A stretch of DNA of 56,551 bases, taken from NCBI GenBank assembly GCA_037139735.1, contig JBAXFU010000009.1, forward strand, positions 1 to 56,551. The letters run 5' to 3'. Made by a program: the position numbers and the translations under genes. The notes beneath the pieces are model-generated. The model worked only from the letters and a program-made list of their open reading frames with translations. It did no database searches and was not told the origin of the DNA. Below are positions 43,669-50,441 of the stretch, in pieces (within the stretch, counting starts at the first letter, position 1; each line of letters starts with the position of its first letter). This DNA is from UBA2402 sp037139735 (GTDB lineage Bacteria > Planctomycetota > Phycisphaerae > Phycisphaerales > UBA1924).

Positions 43669-44649
43669 TCAGCGGGGCGACATGCCGCGACGGAGGAGCC
43701 AGATGAAGATCGGGCCCCCCACCAACGCCGTGACGACGCCCAGCGGCAATCGACCGGAGGGCAACTCCACGGTGCGGACGAGGGCATCGCCCGCGAGCAC
43801 GAGGACCGCCCCGGCGAGGGCGGCGTTGGGCGACAGCGGGCGGTGGGCCGGGCCGCAGACCAGCCTCATCAGGTGCGGGCAGACCAGCCCGACAAAGCCG
43901 ATGGGCCCCGCGAGCAGGACGGAGCCGGCGGTGAGGGTGCCTGCCCACAGGAACATCCAGCGGCGGACGGCGGGCAGGTCGACGCCCAGGCTGGTCGCCT
44001 CGTCGTCGCTGAGGGAGGCGATGTCCATGGCGGGTCCGAGCCGCCAGGTCGCGATGGCGGCGACCAGCGTGATGCCGCCGACGACGGTGAGTTCGAGGGG
44101 GCGAAGATCGTCACGAATGGCGCCCAGGAGCAGCCGGTCGGCGGCATTGGCGTGCTGGTACGGCAGGAGGTGCCGCAGGAGCATGATGCCGGCGCTGCAG
44201 ATGATGCCGACGGCCAGGCCCGTCAGCACGAGTTGCACCGGATCGAGGACGCCGCGACGGCGGCTGAGGAGGAACGTGAGGCCCAGGGTGGCGAAGGCCC
44301 CTGCGAGGGCGGCGAGGGCGACCACGGGCATCGCGAGCCCTGCGGCCATGACGCCCGGAGCCGCCAGCCAGCCGAGGTAAACGGCCACGAGCACGGCGAG
44401 TCCGGAGCCCGAGGCCAGGCCAAGCAGGTCGCTGGAGGCCAACGGGTTGCGGAGCAGGCACTGGAGGTGGAGCCCGGCCAGGGCGAGGGAGGCCCCGACG
44501 ATGATGGCCGCCACGGAGCGGTGGACGCGAAGCCACCAGAGGTCGGTGCCGGCGGGTTCCGGGTGGCCGGTGGCGTAGACGCGCCACAGGAAGGCCCCGA
44601 GCAAGAGGAGCAGGAGGACCAGAAGGCACTGAACGCCGCGGCGGGGCAT
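43669..44649 (-). CDS. FecCD family iron(III)-siderophore or cobalamin ABC permease
   Basis: A 326-residue inner-membrane permease of the BtuC/FecD/FhuB family with about ten hydrophobic segments. Typical features: LLLLLLGAFLWRVYATG at the start, VHRSVAAIIVGASLALAGLHLQCLLRNPLASSDLLGLASGSGL (the R-N-P-L-A-x-P-x-x-L-G signature, here with S-S in place of A-P), ALTGLAVGIICSAG-like segment VLTGLAVGIICSAGIML, and the C-terminal VLLAGPIGFVGLVCPHLMRL, GDALVRTVELPSGRLPLGVVTALVGGPIFIWLL. The binding protein and ATPase genes are not adjacent, so it is an isolated permease. I start it at 44649 because TATTCT lies at 44669-44674; an in-frame ATG at 44682 is upstream of that box. Confidence 0.88.
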   Translation of the reverse strand: MPRRGVQCLLVLLLLLLGAFLWRVYATGHPEPAGTDLWWLRVHRSVAAIIVGASLALAGLHLQCLLRNPLASSDLLGLASGSGLAVLVAVYLGWLAAPGVMAAGLAMPVVALAALAGAFATLGLTFLLSRRRGVLDPVQLVLTGLAVGIICSAGIMLLRHLLPYQHANAADRLLLGAIRDDLRPLELTVVGGITLVAAIATWRLGPAMDIASLSDDEATSLGVDLPAVRRWMFLWAGTLTAGSVLLAGPIGFVGLVCPHLMRLVCGPAHRPLSPNAALAGAVLVLAGDALVRTVELPSGRLPLGVVTALVGGPIFIWLLRRGMSPR

Positions 44650-44668
44650 GGGGAGGGGGATGCCGGGG

Positions 44669-44674
44669 AGAATA
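44669..44674 (-). promoter_or_regulatory. Putative -10 element of the FecCD permease gene
   Basis: TATTCT on the minus strand, 19 bases before the ATG at 44649. It faces the probable atpC promoter at 44718 across a 44-base divergent gap. Confidence 0.35.
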
Positions 44675-44717
44675 CGCGGCAATGGGCCTGGGAATCGCCG
44701 GGAGGAGGACGGGCTCC

Positions 44718-44723
44718 TACCAT
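44718..44723 (+). promoter_or_regulatory. Putative -10 element of atpC
   Basis: TACCAT, 29 bases before the GTG start of atpC; GGAGA (44741-44745) in between is a good ribosome binding site. Confidence 0.35.
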
Positions 44724-44752
44724 GGGGGCCCTGTCAGTTTGGAGAACCGCAC

Positions 44753-45169
44753 GTGGCCAAGAAGTCCTTCCGTTGCAAGCTCGTGACCCCCGCCTCGGCC
44801 CTCGTCGACGACCAGGTCGTCTACGCCTCCGTGCCCGCGTGGGACGGCCTGATGGGCTTCCTGCCCGACCGGGCGGCGTTCCTTGGCAAGCTGGGCTTGG
44901 GCGAGTTGCGGCTGGACATGGCCGACACGGACAAGGGTCCGGGCGGCACCCGCTCGTTCATCCTTGACGGGGGCTTCATCCGCATGGCGGGCGACGTGAT
45001 GACGATCCTGGCCGAGCGGGCCGTGGATGTCTCGGCCCTGACCGCCTCTGACGCGGAAGCCGAACTGAAGGCCGCGGCAGGCATGAAGGACCCGGCCGAG
45101 AAGGCCCGGGCGACCAAGCGAGCCGAGCTCATGGCCCAGATGGCCAAGAGCGGCGGCGGGAAGGTCTGA
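44753..45169 (+). CDS. atpC: ATP synthase F1 epsilon subunit (isolated gene)
   Basis: The epsilon subunit links the gamma rotor to the c ring and restrains ATP hydrolysis. The 138-residue protein has the N-terminal beta-sandwich (FRCKLVTPASALVDDQVVYASVPAWDGLMGFLPDRAAFLGKLG), with the P-A-x-x-G-x-x-G-x-x-P-x-H pattern altered at its end, then SFILDGGFIRMAGDVMTILAERAVDVS, and a C-terminal helical hairpin rich in Ala/Lys (AEAELKAAAGMKDPAEKARATKRAEL). GTG start with GGAGA seven bases upstream. The usual partner atpD and the rest of the atp operon are not in the window; the neighbours are a divergent FecCD permease and, after 490 bases, a minus-strand ABC exporter. A hairpin repeat follows 20 bases after the stop. 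Confidence 0.88.
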   Translation: MAKKSFRCKLVTPASALVDDQVVYASVPAWDGLMGFLPDRAAFLGKLGLGELRLDMADTDKGPGGTRSFILDGGFIRMAGDVMTILAERAVDVSALTASDAEAELKAAAGMKDPAEKARATKRAELMAQMAKSGGGKV

Positions 45170-45186
45170 GGCCACCGCTTCAGCGC

Positions 45187-45238
45187 CCTGCCACGAGTTT
45201 CCCTCACCCGCTTCGCGGGTTCGGTCACTCGTGGCAAC
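45187..45238 (-). repeat. Repeat family R, inverted core copy just after atpC
   Basis: TGCCACGAGT (45189-45198) pairs with ACTCGTGGCA (45227-45236) around an inner ACCCGC/GCGGGT stem. In minus orientation it matches the hairpin cores at 39609-39653 and 45393-45437. The outer-stem base changes are compensated (GGGT/ACCC in those copies, GAGT/ACTC here). It may act as the atpC transcription stop. Confidence 0.65.
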
Positions 45239-45333
45239 ACTCGTCCGCCTTCGGGGCGGCGTGCGTGCGGGTGAGGTTCATGCGTGCGCTGATGCGGGCT
45301 CGCCCAGCGCGTATCACCTCCCCGTTGCCCAGA

Positions 45334-45483
45334 GGTCCCTCCAGCTCCATCGAACAACCCGCACCAAGGGCCCACATGGCCCACGAGCGTTGCCACGGGT
45401 GAACCGAACCCGCGAAGCGGGTGAGGTGAACCCGTGGTCAGGACGCCGATTCGCGCAAGGCCCCGGTGGGGCCGACGACCACA
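45334..45483 (+). repeat. Repeat family R, copy 2 (about 150 bases)
   Basis: Begins GGTCCCTCCAG and ends GGGGCCGACGACCAC, like the copy at 39551-39699. The nested hairpin core is at about 45393-45437 with CCACGGGT / ACCCGTGG outer arms. It lies within the gene-free gap 45170-45657, together with the inverted core copy and a family G copy; I see no gene there. Confidence 0.75.
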
Positions 45484-45569
45484 CGCCGGGTGTCACGGGG
45501 CTCGCGAAGAGGATGTTGGCGACGCGTGCGATGGGCCGGCGCGTCGTGACTCGCGCATCGACGCTCGTC

Positions 45570-45641
45570 CGTGGGCTTGCCCGCAGAGCCGGGCTGCGCC
45601 ACGGCTACGACTGGTGCGCCCTCCGGGCTTCGGAGGGGCGG
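45570..45641 (+). repeat. Dispersed repeat family G, copy next to the ABC permease gene
   Basis: Starts CGTGGGCTTGCCCGCAGAGC and reaches TGGTGCGCCCTCCGGGCTTC. It matches 22357-22420 and the inverted 40930-40994 copy. It ends 17 bases before the 3' end of the minus-strand permease gene. Confidence 0.6.
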
Positions 45642-45657
45642 CTATCGGGGCCTTGCC

Positions 45658-46887
45658 TCAGAAGTCGCGTCGCACGAAGATGACGCAGGCGATGCCGAGG
45701 ATGACGGCCTCGAAGGCGAGACTGGTGCCGATGACCCAGAGCGTGGTGCGGTTGCGGATCTGTTCCTCGACGATGCGTGCGCCGCGGGGGTCGGGGCCGC
45801 CGCGGCGGCGGCGGCGGGCGGGTTCGGGCTTGGCTTCGGCCTTGCCGGAGGCGGGATCGAGCTTGAGGTCGGGCTCGTCGCCATCGCCGGCGTCGGGGGT
45901 TTCGTCCTGAATCAGGCCGAGCTTCTTGAGTTCATCCATGCTGACCAGCCCGCGGTTGAGCAGGCCGATGGTCTCGGAGGTCTTGGGGAGGAAGGTCTTG
46001 ACGGCGACGCTGATGCGAGTCCAGTACTCCCAATCCTGGAGCGAGATGCGGGCCTCGGCGAGTTCGCGGCGGGTGAACTTGAGGACCGGGTTGACGAGCT
46101 CGAGTTGATCCTCGCCTTCCTTGGCCACCGGGAAGGGCTGGCCTCGCTCGACGGCGTCGCGGAGGAGGCGTCGGGTCTGGGTTTCGCGGCGTGCGACGAG
46201 CTTTTCGTTGTCGAGCACGGCGATCTCGGCCTGGGCCCGCTGCTGGAGGAAGACGGCGTCGGTGACGTTGATCGCGAAGCAGACGACCCAGCACAGCAGC
46301 GTGACCAGCAGACTGGCGATGGTCGATCGCGTGATGAGACCGACCAGGGCGCAGATGCTGAAGAGGTAACTGAAGAAGAGGACGACGATGGGCACGGCCA
46401 TCCAGATGCCCCACTCGATCTCGCGGCCGCGGATGGCGATGACGAGGAAGCAGGCGAGGGTGAAGACGGCCACCTGCAGGGCGACGAAGAGCAGGCCGGT
46501 GACGAACTTGGTGAGGAAGAGGCGAAGGCGGCTGATGGGGCGGGAGAGGGTGAGTTCGATGGAGCCGCCGGCGACGAAGTCGGGGATGATGCTGGCGGTC
46601 GAGATGAGGGCCAGCGACGTGGCGATCCACGTGAGCCAGATGGGCACGCCGATGTTGACGAAGGCGAAGCGGTAGAAGAGACTGGGGGGGATGGTCTTGG
46701 AGTTGAAGAGGGGCAGCGGCCATTCCCAGTGGAGGAAGGTGAGGCCGCGTTCGTTGATGCCGAACATGCCGAAGACGGCGACCACCAGGGCCGAGAGGAC
46801 CATGGTGATCCAGAAGAGTCGCTTGCTGTTGAGCTCGCGATAGGCGTCGACGAGCATCGCCCTGGTCTGCATGAGGCGAAGACTCAT
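45658..46887 (-). CDS. ABC-2 type transporter permease
   Basis: A 409-residue inner-membrane permease partnering the ATPase encoded just upstream. Six or more hydrophobic segments are visible: FWITMVLSALVVAVFGMFGI (about 25-44), IWLTWIATSLALISTASIIPD, FVTGLLFVALQVAVFTLACFLVIAI, WMAVPIVVLFFSYLFSICALVGLI, LLVTLLCWVVCFAINVTDAVF, and the last LWVIGTSLAFEAVILGIACVIFV near the C-terminus. The motif FVAGGSIELTLSRPISRLRLFLTKF is typical of ABC-2 permeases. Between TM5 and TM6 is a cytosolic or periplasmic region of about 160 residues with an acidic-to-basic run (DAGDGDEPDLKLDP, PARRRRRGGPDPRG). Its ATG overlaps the ATPase stop by four bases. The cargo is unknown. Confidence 0.88.
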   Translation of the reverse strand: MSLRLMQTRAMLVDAYRELNSKRLFWITMVLSALVVAVFGMFGINERGLTFLHWEWPLPLFNSKTIPPSLFYRFAFVNIGVPIWLTWIATSLALISTASIIPDFVAGGSIELTLSRPISRLRLFLTKFVTGLLFVALQVAVFTLACFLVIAIRGREIEWGIWMAVPIVVLFFSYLFSICALVGLITRSTIASLLVTLLCWVVCFAINVTDAVFLQQRAQAEIAVLDNEKLVARRETQTRRLLRDAVERGQPFPVAKEGEDQLELVNPVLKFTRRELAEARISLQDWEYWTRISVAVKTFLPKTSETIGLLNRGLVSMDELKKLGLIQDETPDAGDGDEPDLKLDPASGKAEAKPEPARRRRRGGPDPRGARIVEEQIRNRTTLWVIGTSLAFEAVILGIACVIFVRRDF

Positions 46888-47942
46888 CGCGTGGCTCCTT
46901 GGCTCTTGGCCTCGATGGCGCCGGGCGCCAGGGCCGCGCCGGTGCCGGGGTCGATCACGGCTTCCATGAAGAGATCCTCCAGCGACGGACGCAAGGCCCG
47001 GACGGAGCGGATCGTGCAGCCCCGGCCTCGCAACGCGTCGATCACGGGCTGGATGTCGCGGGCCTCGACGGTGTCGAGTCGCAGTCCGGTGCGGGTCAGC
47101 GTGGCGGCGATGCCCGAGGGCAACGTTCCCAGCGGCACGGCGTCGGGTGCGGGCGAGGACGTCGCCGGAACAGGCACCCCCACGGCTGCGGCAAAGGCGG
47201 CGGCCGGCTCGGCGTCGGCGATTTCGATCTCGAAGCACTGCCGGTGGGCCGTGAGGTCGGCGATGGTCCCTTGCGAGAAGACCTTGCCCTTGACGAGGAT
47301 GGCCACGCGATCGCAGACCATCTCGAGTTCGCTGAGGAGGTGGGAGTTGAGGAAGATGGTGTTGCCACGGTCGCGGAGCGTGGCGAGCATGGTGCGGATC
47401 TCGCGACGACCGACCGGATCGACGCCGTCGGTGGGTTCGTCGAGAACGACCAGGTCGGGGTTGCCGACGAGGGCCTGGGCGATGCCGATGCGTTGACGCA
47501 TGCCCTTGGAGTAGCCTCGGACGCGGCGGGAGGCCCATGCGGTCATGCCGACGAGGTCGAGGAGTTCGGCGGCACGGCGGCGGCGGTCGGCGCGGGGGAC
47601 GCCCGACATCGCGCCGTAGAAGTCGAGGATCTGCGCGCCGGTGAGGTAGCCCGGGAAGCGATGGTGTTCGGGGAGGTAACCGATGCGGGCGAGGGTGGGC
47701 TTGTGGCCGACGGGGTGGCCCAGGAGCGTGCCGCGGGCCTGGGTGGGGCGGATGATGGTGAGGAGGATCTTGACCAGGGTGCTCTTGCCGGCGCCGTTGG
47801 GGCCCAGGAGGCCGAAGATCTCGCCGCGGCGGACCTTCATCTCGATGCCCCGCAGGGCCTGGACGCCGCCGGCGTAGGTCTTGCTGACGTGCTCGAGGTC
47901 GATGACCCACTCGGAGGGCGCTGGCGTGGCGGCGGCGGTCAT
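46884..47942 (-). CDS. ABC transporter ATP-binding protein
   Basis: A 352-residue ATPase of the ABC-2/CcmA-like export class. Walker A LLGPNGAGKSTLVKILL (about 43-59), Q-loop IGYLPEHHRFPGYLT, signature GYSKGMRQRIGIAQALVGNP, Walker B DLVVLDEPTDGVDPVGRRE and H-loop IFLNSHLLSELEMV are all intact. A C-terminal extension of about 110 residues (Ala/Pro-rich, then VEARDIQPVIDALRGRG and RALRPSLEDLFMEAV) is typical of the DrrA/NatA/CcmA group. It is translated together with the permease (ATGA overlap). GGGAGC lies 12 bases before the ATG. The exported substrate is not known. Confidence 0.93.
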   Translation of the reverse strand: MTAAATPAPSEWVIDLEHVSKTYAGGVQALRGIEMKVRRGEIFGLLGPNGAGKSTLVKILLTIIRPTQARGTLLGHPVGHKPTLARIGYLPEHHRFPGYLTGAQILDFYGAMSGVPRADRRRRAAELLDLVGMTAWASRRVRGYSKGMRQRIGIAQALVGNPDLVVLDEPTDGVDPVGRREIRTMLATLRDRGNTIFLNSHLLSELEMVCDRVAILVKGKVFSQGTIADLTAHRQCFEIEIADAEPAAAFAAAVGVPVPATSSPAPDAVPLGTLPSGIAATLTRTGLRLDTVEARDIQPVIDALRGRGCTIRSVRALRPSLEDLFMEAVIDPGTGAALAPGAIEAKSQGATR

Positions 47943-48042
47943 TCGATCGAGCTCCCGGTGCGGGTCGCGGAGGTGATCACCCGGGTGATCACGGGCATGG
48001 TCGATGGTTGGGAATCGCGGGCCGCGACGTTCAAGGGCGGCG

Positions 48043-48939
48043 TCATTCCTTGAGTTGCTTGAGTTCGTCGCGGAGGATCGCGGCCAGCTCGTAGTTTTCC
48101 TGGGCGATGGCCTCGGCGAGGCGGCGGCGCAGTTCGGACTTCTGGCTGGGAGGCAACTGGGGGACGAGTCCTTCGCGGAGGGCCCGCAGGGAGCGGACTT
48201 CGGAGGACTGCTCGAACGCGCCGGGCTTGGAGGAGCCGGCGAAGGTGGTCTTGAGGGTGTCGAGGCCTTCGTCGATGACCACGACGGCGGCCTTGGGCTC
48301 GTTGTCGCGGACGGCCATCGAGGCCATCGCGCGGTAGCGCATGGCGATGAAGTAGGATCGGTACTGCTCGAGCATGGTCCGATCGGACTCGAGTTGGGCC
48401 TTCTCCTTGCAGAGATCGAGGACGGCGAGGTTGCGGGTGGCGTCGCGGAGCACGCGTTCGTGGTCCTCCATGACGCTCAGGGCCACGGCCCGCTGGTTGT
48501 ACTGCGAGAGTTCCTCGCGGAGGCTGCGGCAATCCTCGGGAGTCAGGGTCTGACGAGCCCCGCCGGTCTCGGACCCTTGGACGCCGGAATCCTCCGGGCC
48601 CTCTTCACCCTGCAGGTCGCCGGACTCCTGGCGAACGTCGTCGGCGGAGGAGGCCAAGGCCTCGTCGGCGGACTCGGCGGAGGCGAGGTCGTCGGCGTCG
48701 GGGGCCGGGCCGTCGTCGTGCGGTTCGACGTCGAACTGGCTTTCGAAGTAGTCGAGGAGCGAGCGGAATCCGAAGGGGGTCTGTCCGTCGGGACGGCCCT
48801 CGAGGTGCATTTGCAGGAGGCCCAAGTCCAGTCGCACCTGCAGGCGGGGTTCGCCGTCCTCCGCAGCGATGATGCGGACGGCGAGTTGGCCGGGCTGGTA
48901 CTCCCACTCGGCGAGGATGGGGGAGATGTCTCGGGTCAT
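48043..48939 (-). CDS. UVR-motif protein of a planctomycete family, function unknown
   Basis: A 298-residue cytosolic protein. The N-terminus (ISPILAEWEYQPGQLAVRII, then GEPRLQVRLDLGLLQMHLEGRPDGQTPFGF) is conserved in planctomycete proteins of unknown role. A low-complexity acidic region (about 78-130) is followed by a helical part (CRSLREELSQYNQRAVALSVME, LDLCKEKAQLESDRTMLEQYRS, ASMAVRDNEPKAAVVVIDEGL) that looks TPR-like. The C-terminus is a UVR motif (SELRRRLAEAIAQENYELAAILRDEL), the coiled-coil hairpin used by UvrB and UvrC and by McsA to bind partners. No UvrABC or McsB gene is nearby. I start at 48939 (MTRDISP) because TATGTT lies ten bases upstream; an ATG at 48954 would lie inside that box. 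Confidence 0.82.
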   Translation of the reverse strand: MTRDISPILAEWEYQPGQLAVRIIAAEDGEPRLQVRLDLGLLQMHLEGRPDGQTPFGFRSLLDYFESQFDVEPHDDGPAPDADDLASAESADEALASSADDVRQESGDLQGEEGPEDSGVQGSETGGARQTLTPEDCRSLREELSQYNQRAVALSVMEDHERVLRDATRNLAVLDLCKEKAQLESDRTMLEQYRSYFIAMRYRAMASMAVRDNEPKAAVVVIDEGLDTLKTTFAGSSKPGAFEQSSEVRSLRALREGLVPQLPPSQKSELRRRLAEAIAQENYELAAILRDELKQLKE

Positions 48940-48949
48940 GCTCGGATGA

Positions 48950-48955
48950 AACATA
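48950..48955 (-). promoter_or_regulatory. Putative -10 element of the UVR-motif protein gene
   Basis: TATGTT on the minus strand, ten bases before the start codon, another leaderless-type arrangement. Confidence 0.35.
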
Positions 48956-49373
48956 GGCGACGGCGGGTCGCCCCAAGGGCGGAGGGGGCCGGGGAGACCC
49001 GAGGGGCCTTGGCGGGGTCGCCACGGGGGGTCGGGGCCGAGAGCGTCCGAAAAAAACTTCGTGCGCGACAACTTTTCAACATGACGGGCGGGAAAGCGGG
49101 TCGGGAGGGGGGGCCTTGATGGCTTTTTGCGGTTTTTGAGGGAAAATCCGACCGGTCGCCTTGCGTTTCCGCAAACGTGGTTCACCTTGTATGTTGAGAG
49201 GATTGCGCGGAGGAAGAGAGTCAACCCCCGAAATCCCCGAGTCGATGAAACCCCGCAAGGGGAGAGGACGGATACAACCTCGCCGCCGGGCCCCAGTGGC
49301 CGCAGTGGAGGTTTGTTCCGGAGAGATCCAAAGGGCGGCACGGCGTTTCTCGCCGGGAAAGTGGGTTCATTCA
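48956..49373 (+). promoter_or_regulatory. Divergent gene-free region with probable sigma-factor promoter
   Basis: No gene is credible in this 418-base gap between the UVR-protein and sigma-factor genes. It is unusually AT-rich for the window around 49040-49150. A TTGCGTTTCCGCAA near-palindrome (49161-49174) stands 15 bases before TATGTT (49190-49195), which could be the -10 box of the sigma-factor gene; TTCCGC at 17 bases' spacing is a poor -35 box. The palindrome could be an operator. Confidence 0.35.
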
Positions 49374-50297
49374 GTGAGTCACGCACGCGTTCAATCGCAG
49401 GGGGCGGCGACCGGGTCCGGGCGGCAGCACGAACTGCATTCGTACATGCGCGACATCAATCAGTTCCGTCTCCTGACCGCCGAGGAGGAGAAGGAACTGG
49501 GATGGGCGATCATCAACGACAACTGCCCCGAGGCCAGGGACCGGATGATCCGGTCGAACCTGCGTCTGGTGGTGGCCATCGCCAAGAAGTACGCCAACCG
49601 CGGCATGCTGCTGGCGGACCTGATCGAGGAAGGGAACATCGGGCTGATGCGGGCGGTCGAGGGATTCGACCCGGCCCAGGGCGCCCGGTTCAGCACCTAC
49701 GCCTCGTGGTGGATCAAGCAGGCGATCAAGCGGGCGCTGGTGAACGCGACGCAGCCGGTGCACATTCCGGCGTACATGGTCGAGCTGATCTCGAAGTGGA
49801 AGCTGGCGTGCCGCAAGCTGGAGACCGAGAAGGGTCACGCCCCGAGCATGAACGACATCGCCGAGGAGCTCAGCCTGCCCCTGAAGAAGGTGCGGATGAT
49901 CCGGCGAGCCGTGAAGGCCTATCAGTCGCCTTCGCAGTCGCGTGACGGGACGGACCTCTCGTCGATGGGCGACATCCTGACCGACGGCCGCGTGGGCACG
50001 CCCCAGGAGCGGATGCTCGCGGGCGAGGAGCTGTCGATCCTCAAGCGGCTGATGGACTGCATCTCCGATCGCGAGGCGACGATCCTGCGGATGCGTTACG
50101 GCCTCGACGGCAGCGAGGTGTACACGCTGGCCCAGATCTCCGAGACCTTGGGGATCAGCCGCGAGCGTGTGCGTCAGGTGGCCGACGAGGCGTTGACGAA
50201 GCTGAACCAGCGGCTCACGACGGGTCGCTGGCCCGAGGCCTCCATGCGTGAGCGTGACGAGGAGCGGGCGATGATCAAGGCCGCCGCCGTCCAGTGA
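49374..50297 (+). CDS. RNA polymerase sigma-70 family factor (primary type, RpoD/SigA-like)
   Basis: A primary-type or close group-2 sigma factor of about 307 residues lacking a long region 1.1. Region 1.2 (ELHSYMRDINQFRLLTAEEEKELGWAIINDN), region 2 (MIRSNLRLVVAIAKKYANRG, DLIEEGNIGLMRAVEGFDP, RFSTYASWWIKQAIKRAL), region 3 (VHIPAYMVELISKWKLACRK, PSMNDIAEELSLPLKKV) and region 4 (RMRYGLDGSEVYTLAQISET, LGISRERVRQVADEALTKL) are all complete. The start is uncertain: GTG at 49374 is used here, but the frame is open from 49161 and an ATG at 49245 is possible; none has a good ribosome binding site. The near-complete region 2.4/4.2 supports recognition of -35/-10 promoters such as those seen in this window. 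A terminator follows 47 bases after the stop. Confidence 0.93.
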   Translation: MSHARVQSQGAATGSGRQHELHSYMRDINQFRLLTAEEEKELGWAIINDNCPEARDRMIRSNLRLVVAIAKKYANRGMLLADLIEEGNIGLMRAVEGFDPAQGARFSTYASWWIKQAIKRALVNATQPVHIPAYMVELISKWKLACRKLETEKGHAPSMNDIAEELSLPLKKVRMIRRAVKAYQSPSQSRDGTDLSSMGDILTDGRVGTPQERMLAGEELSILKRLMDCISDREATILRMRYGLDGSEVYTLAQISETLGISRERVRQVADEALTKLNQRLTTGRWPEASMRERDEERAMIKAAAVQ

Positions 50298-50344
50298 TCG
50301 ACCGCCGATCCTGGAAGGATCGGCTCGATGAACGCGAACATCCC

Positions 50345-50380
50345 AAGCCGCTCGCCCTGATGGCGAGCGGCTTGTCGTTT
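50345..50380 (+). terminator. Terminator after the sigma-factor gene
   Basis: A perfect 12-bp stem (AAGCCGCTCGCC, 50345-50356; GGCGAGCGGCTT, 50362-50373) with a five-base loop, followed by GTCGTTT. The T tract is short. Confidence 0.75.
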
Positions 50381-50429
50381 GGTCGCCGCCGCGGCCGCCG
50401 GCGAGCCGCCCGCCCAAGTGGCAGGAAGC

Positions 50430-50435
50430 TACCAT
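50430..50435 (+). promoter_or_regulatory. Putative -10 element of the 50442 gene
   Basis: TACCAT ends six bases before the ATG at 50442, exactly the -10 to +1 distance, so the mRNA would be leaderless. Confidence 0.4.
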
Positions 50436-50441
50436 CGCCGC

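Noticed and set aside
41305..44967. A 1220-codon open frame on the plus strand
   Set aside because: It is antisense to the helicase and FecCD permease genes, whose catalytic motifs are complete.
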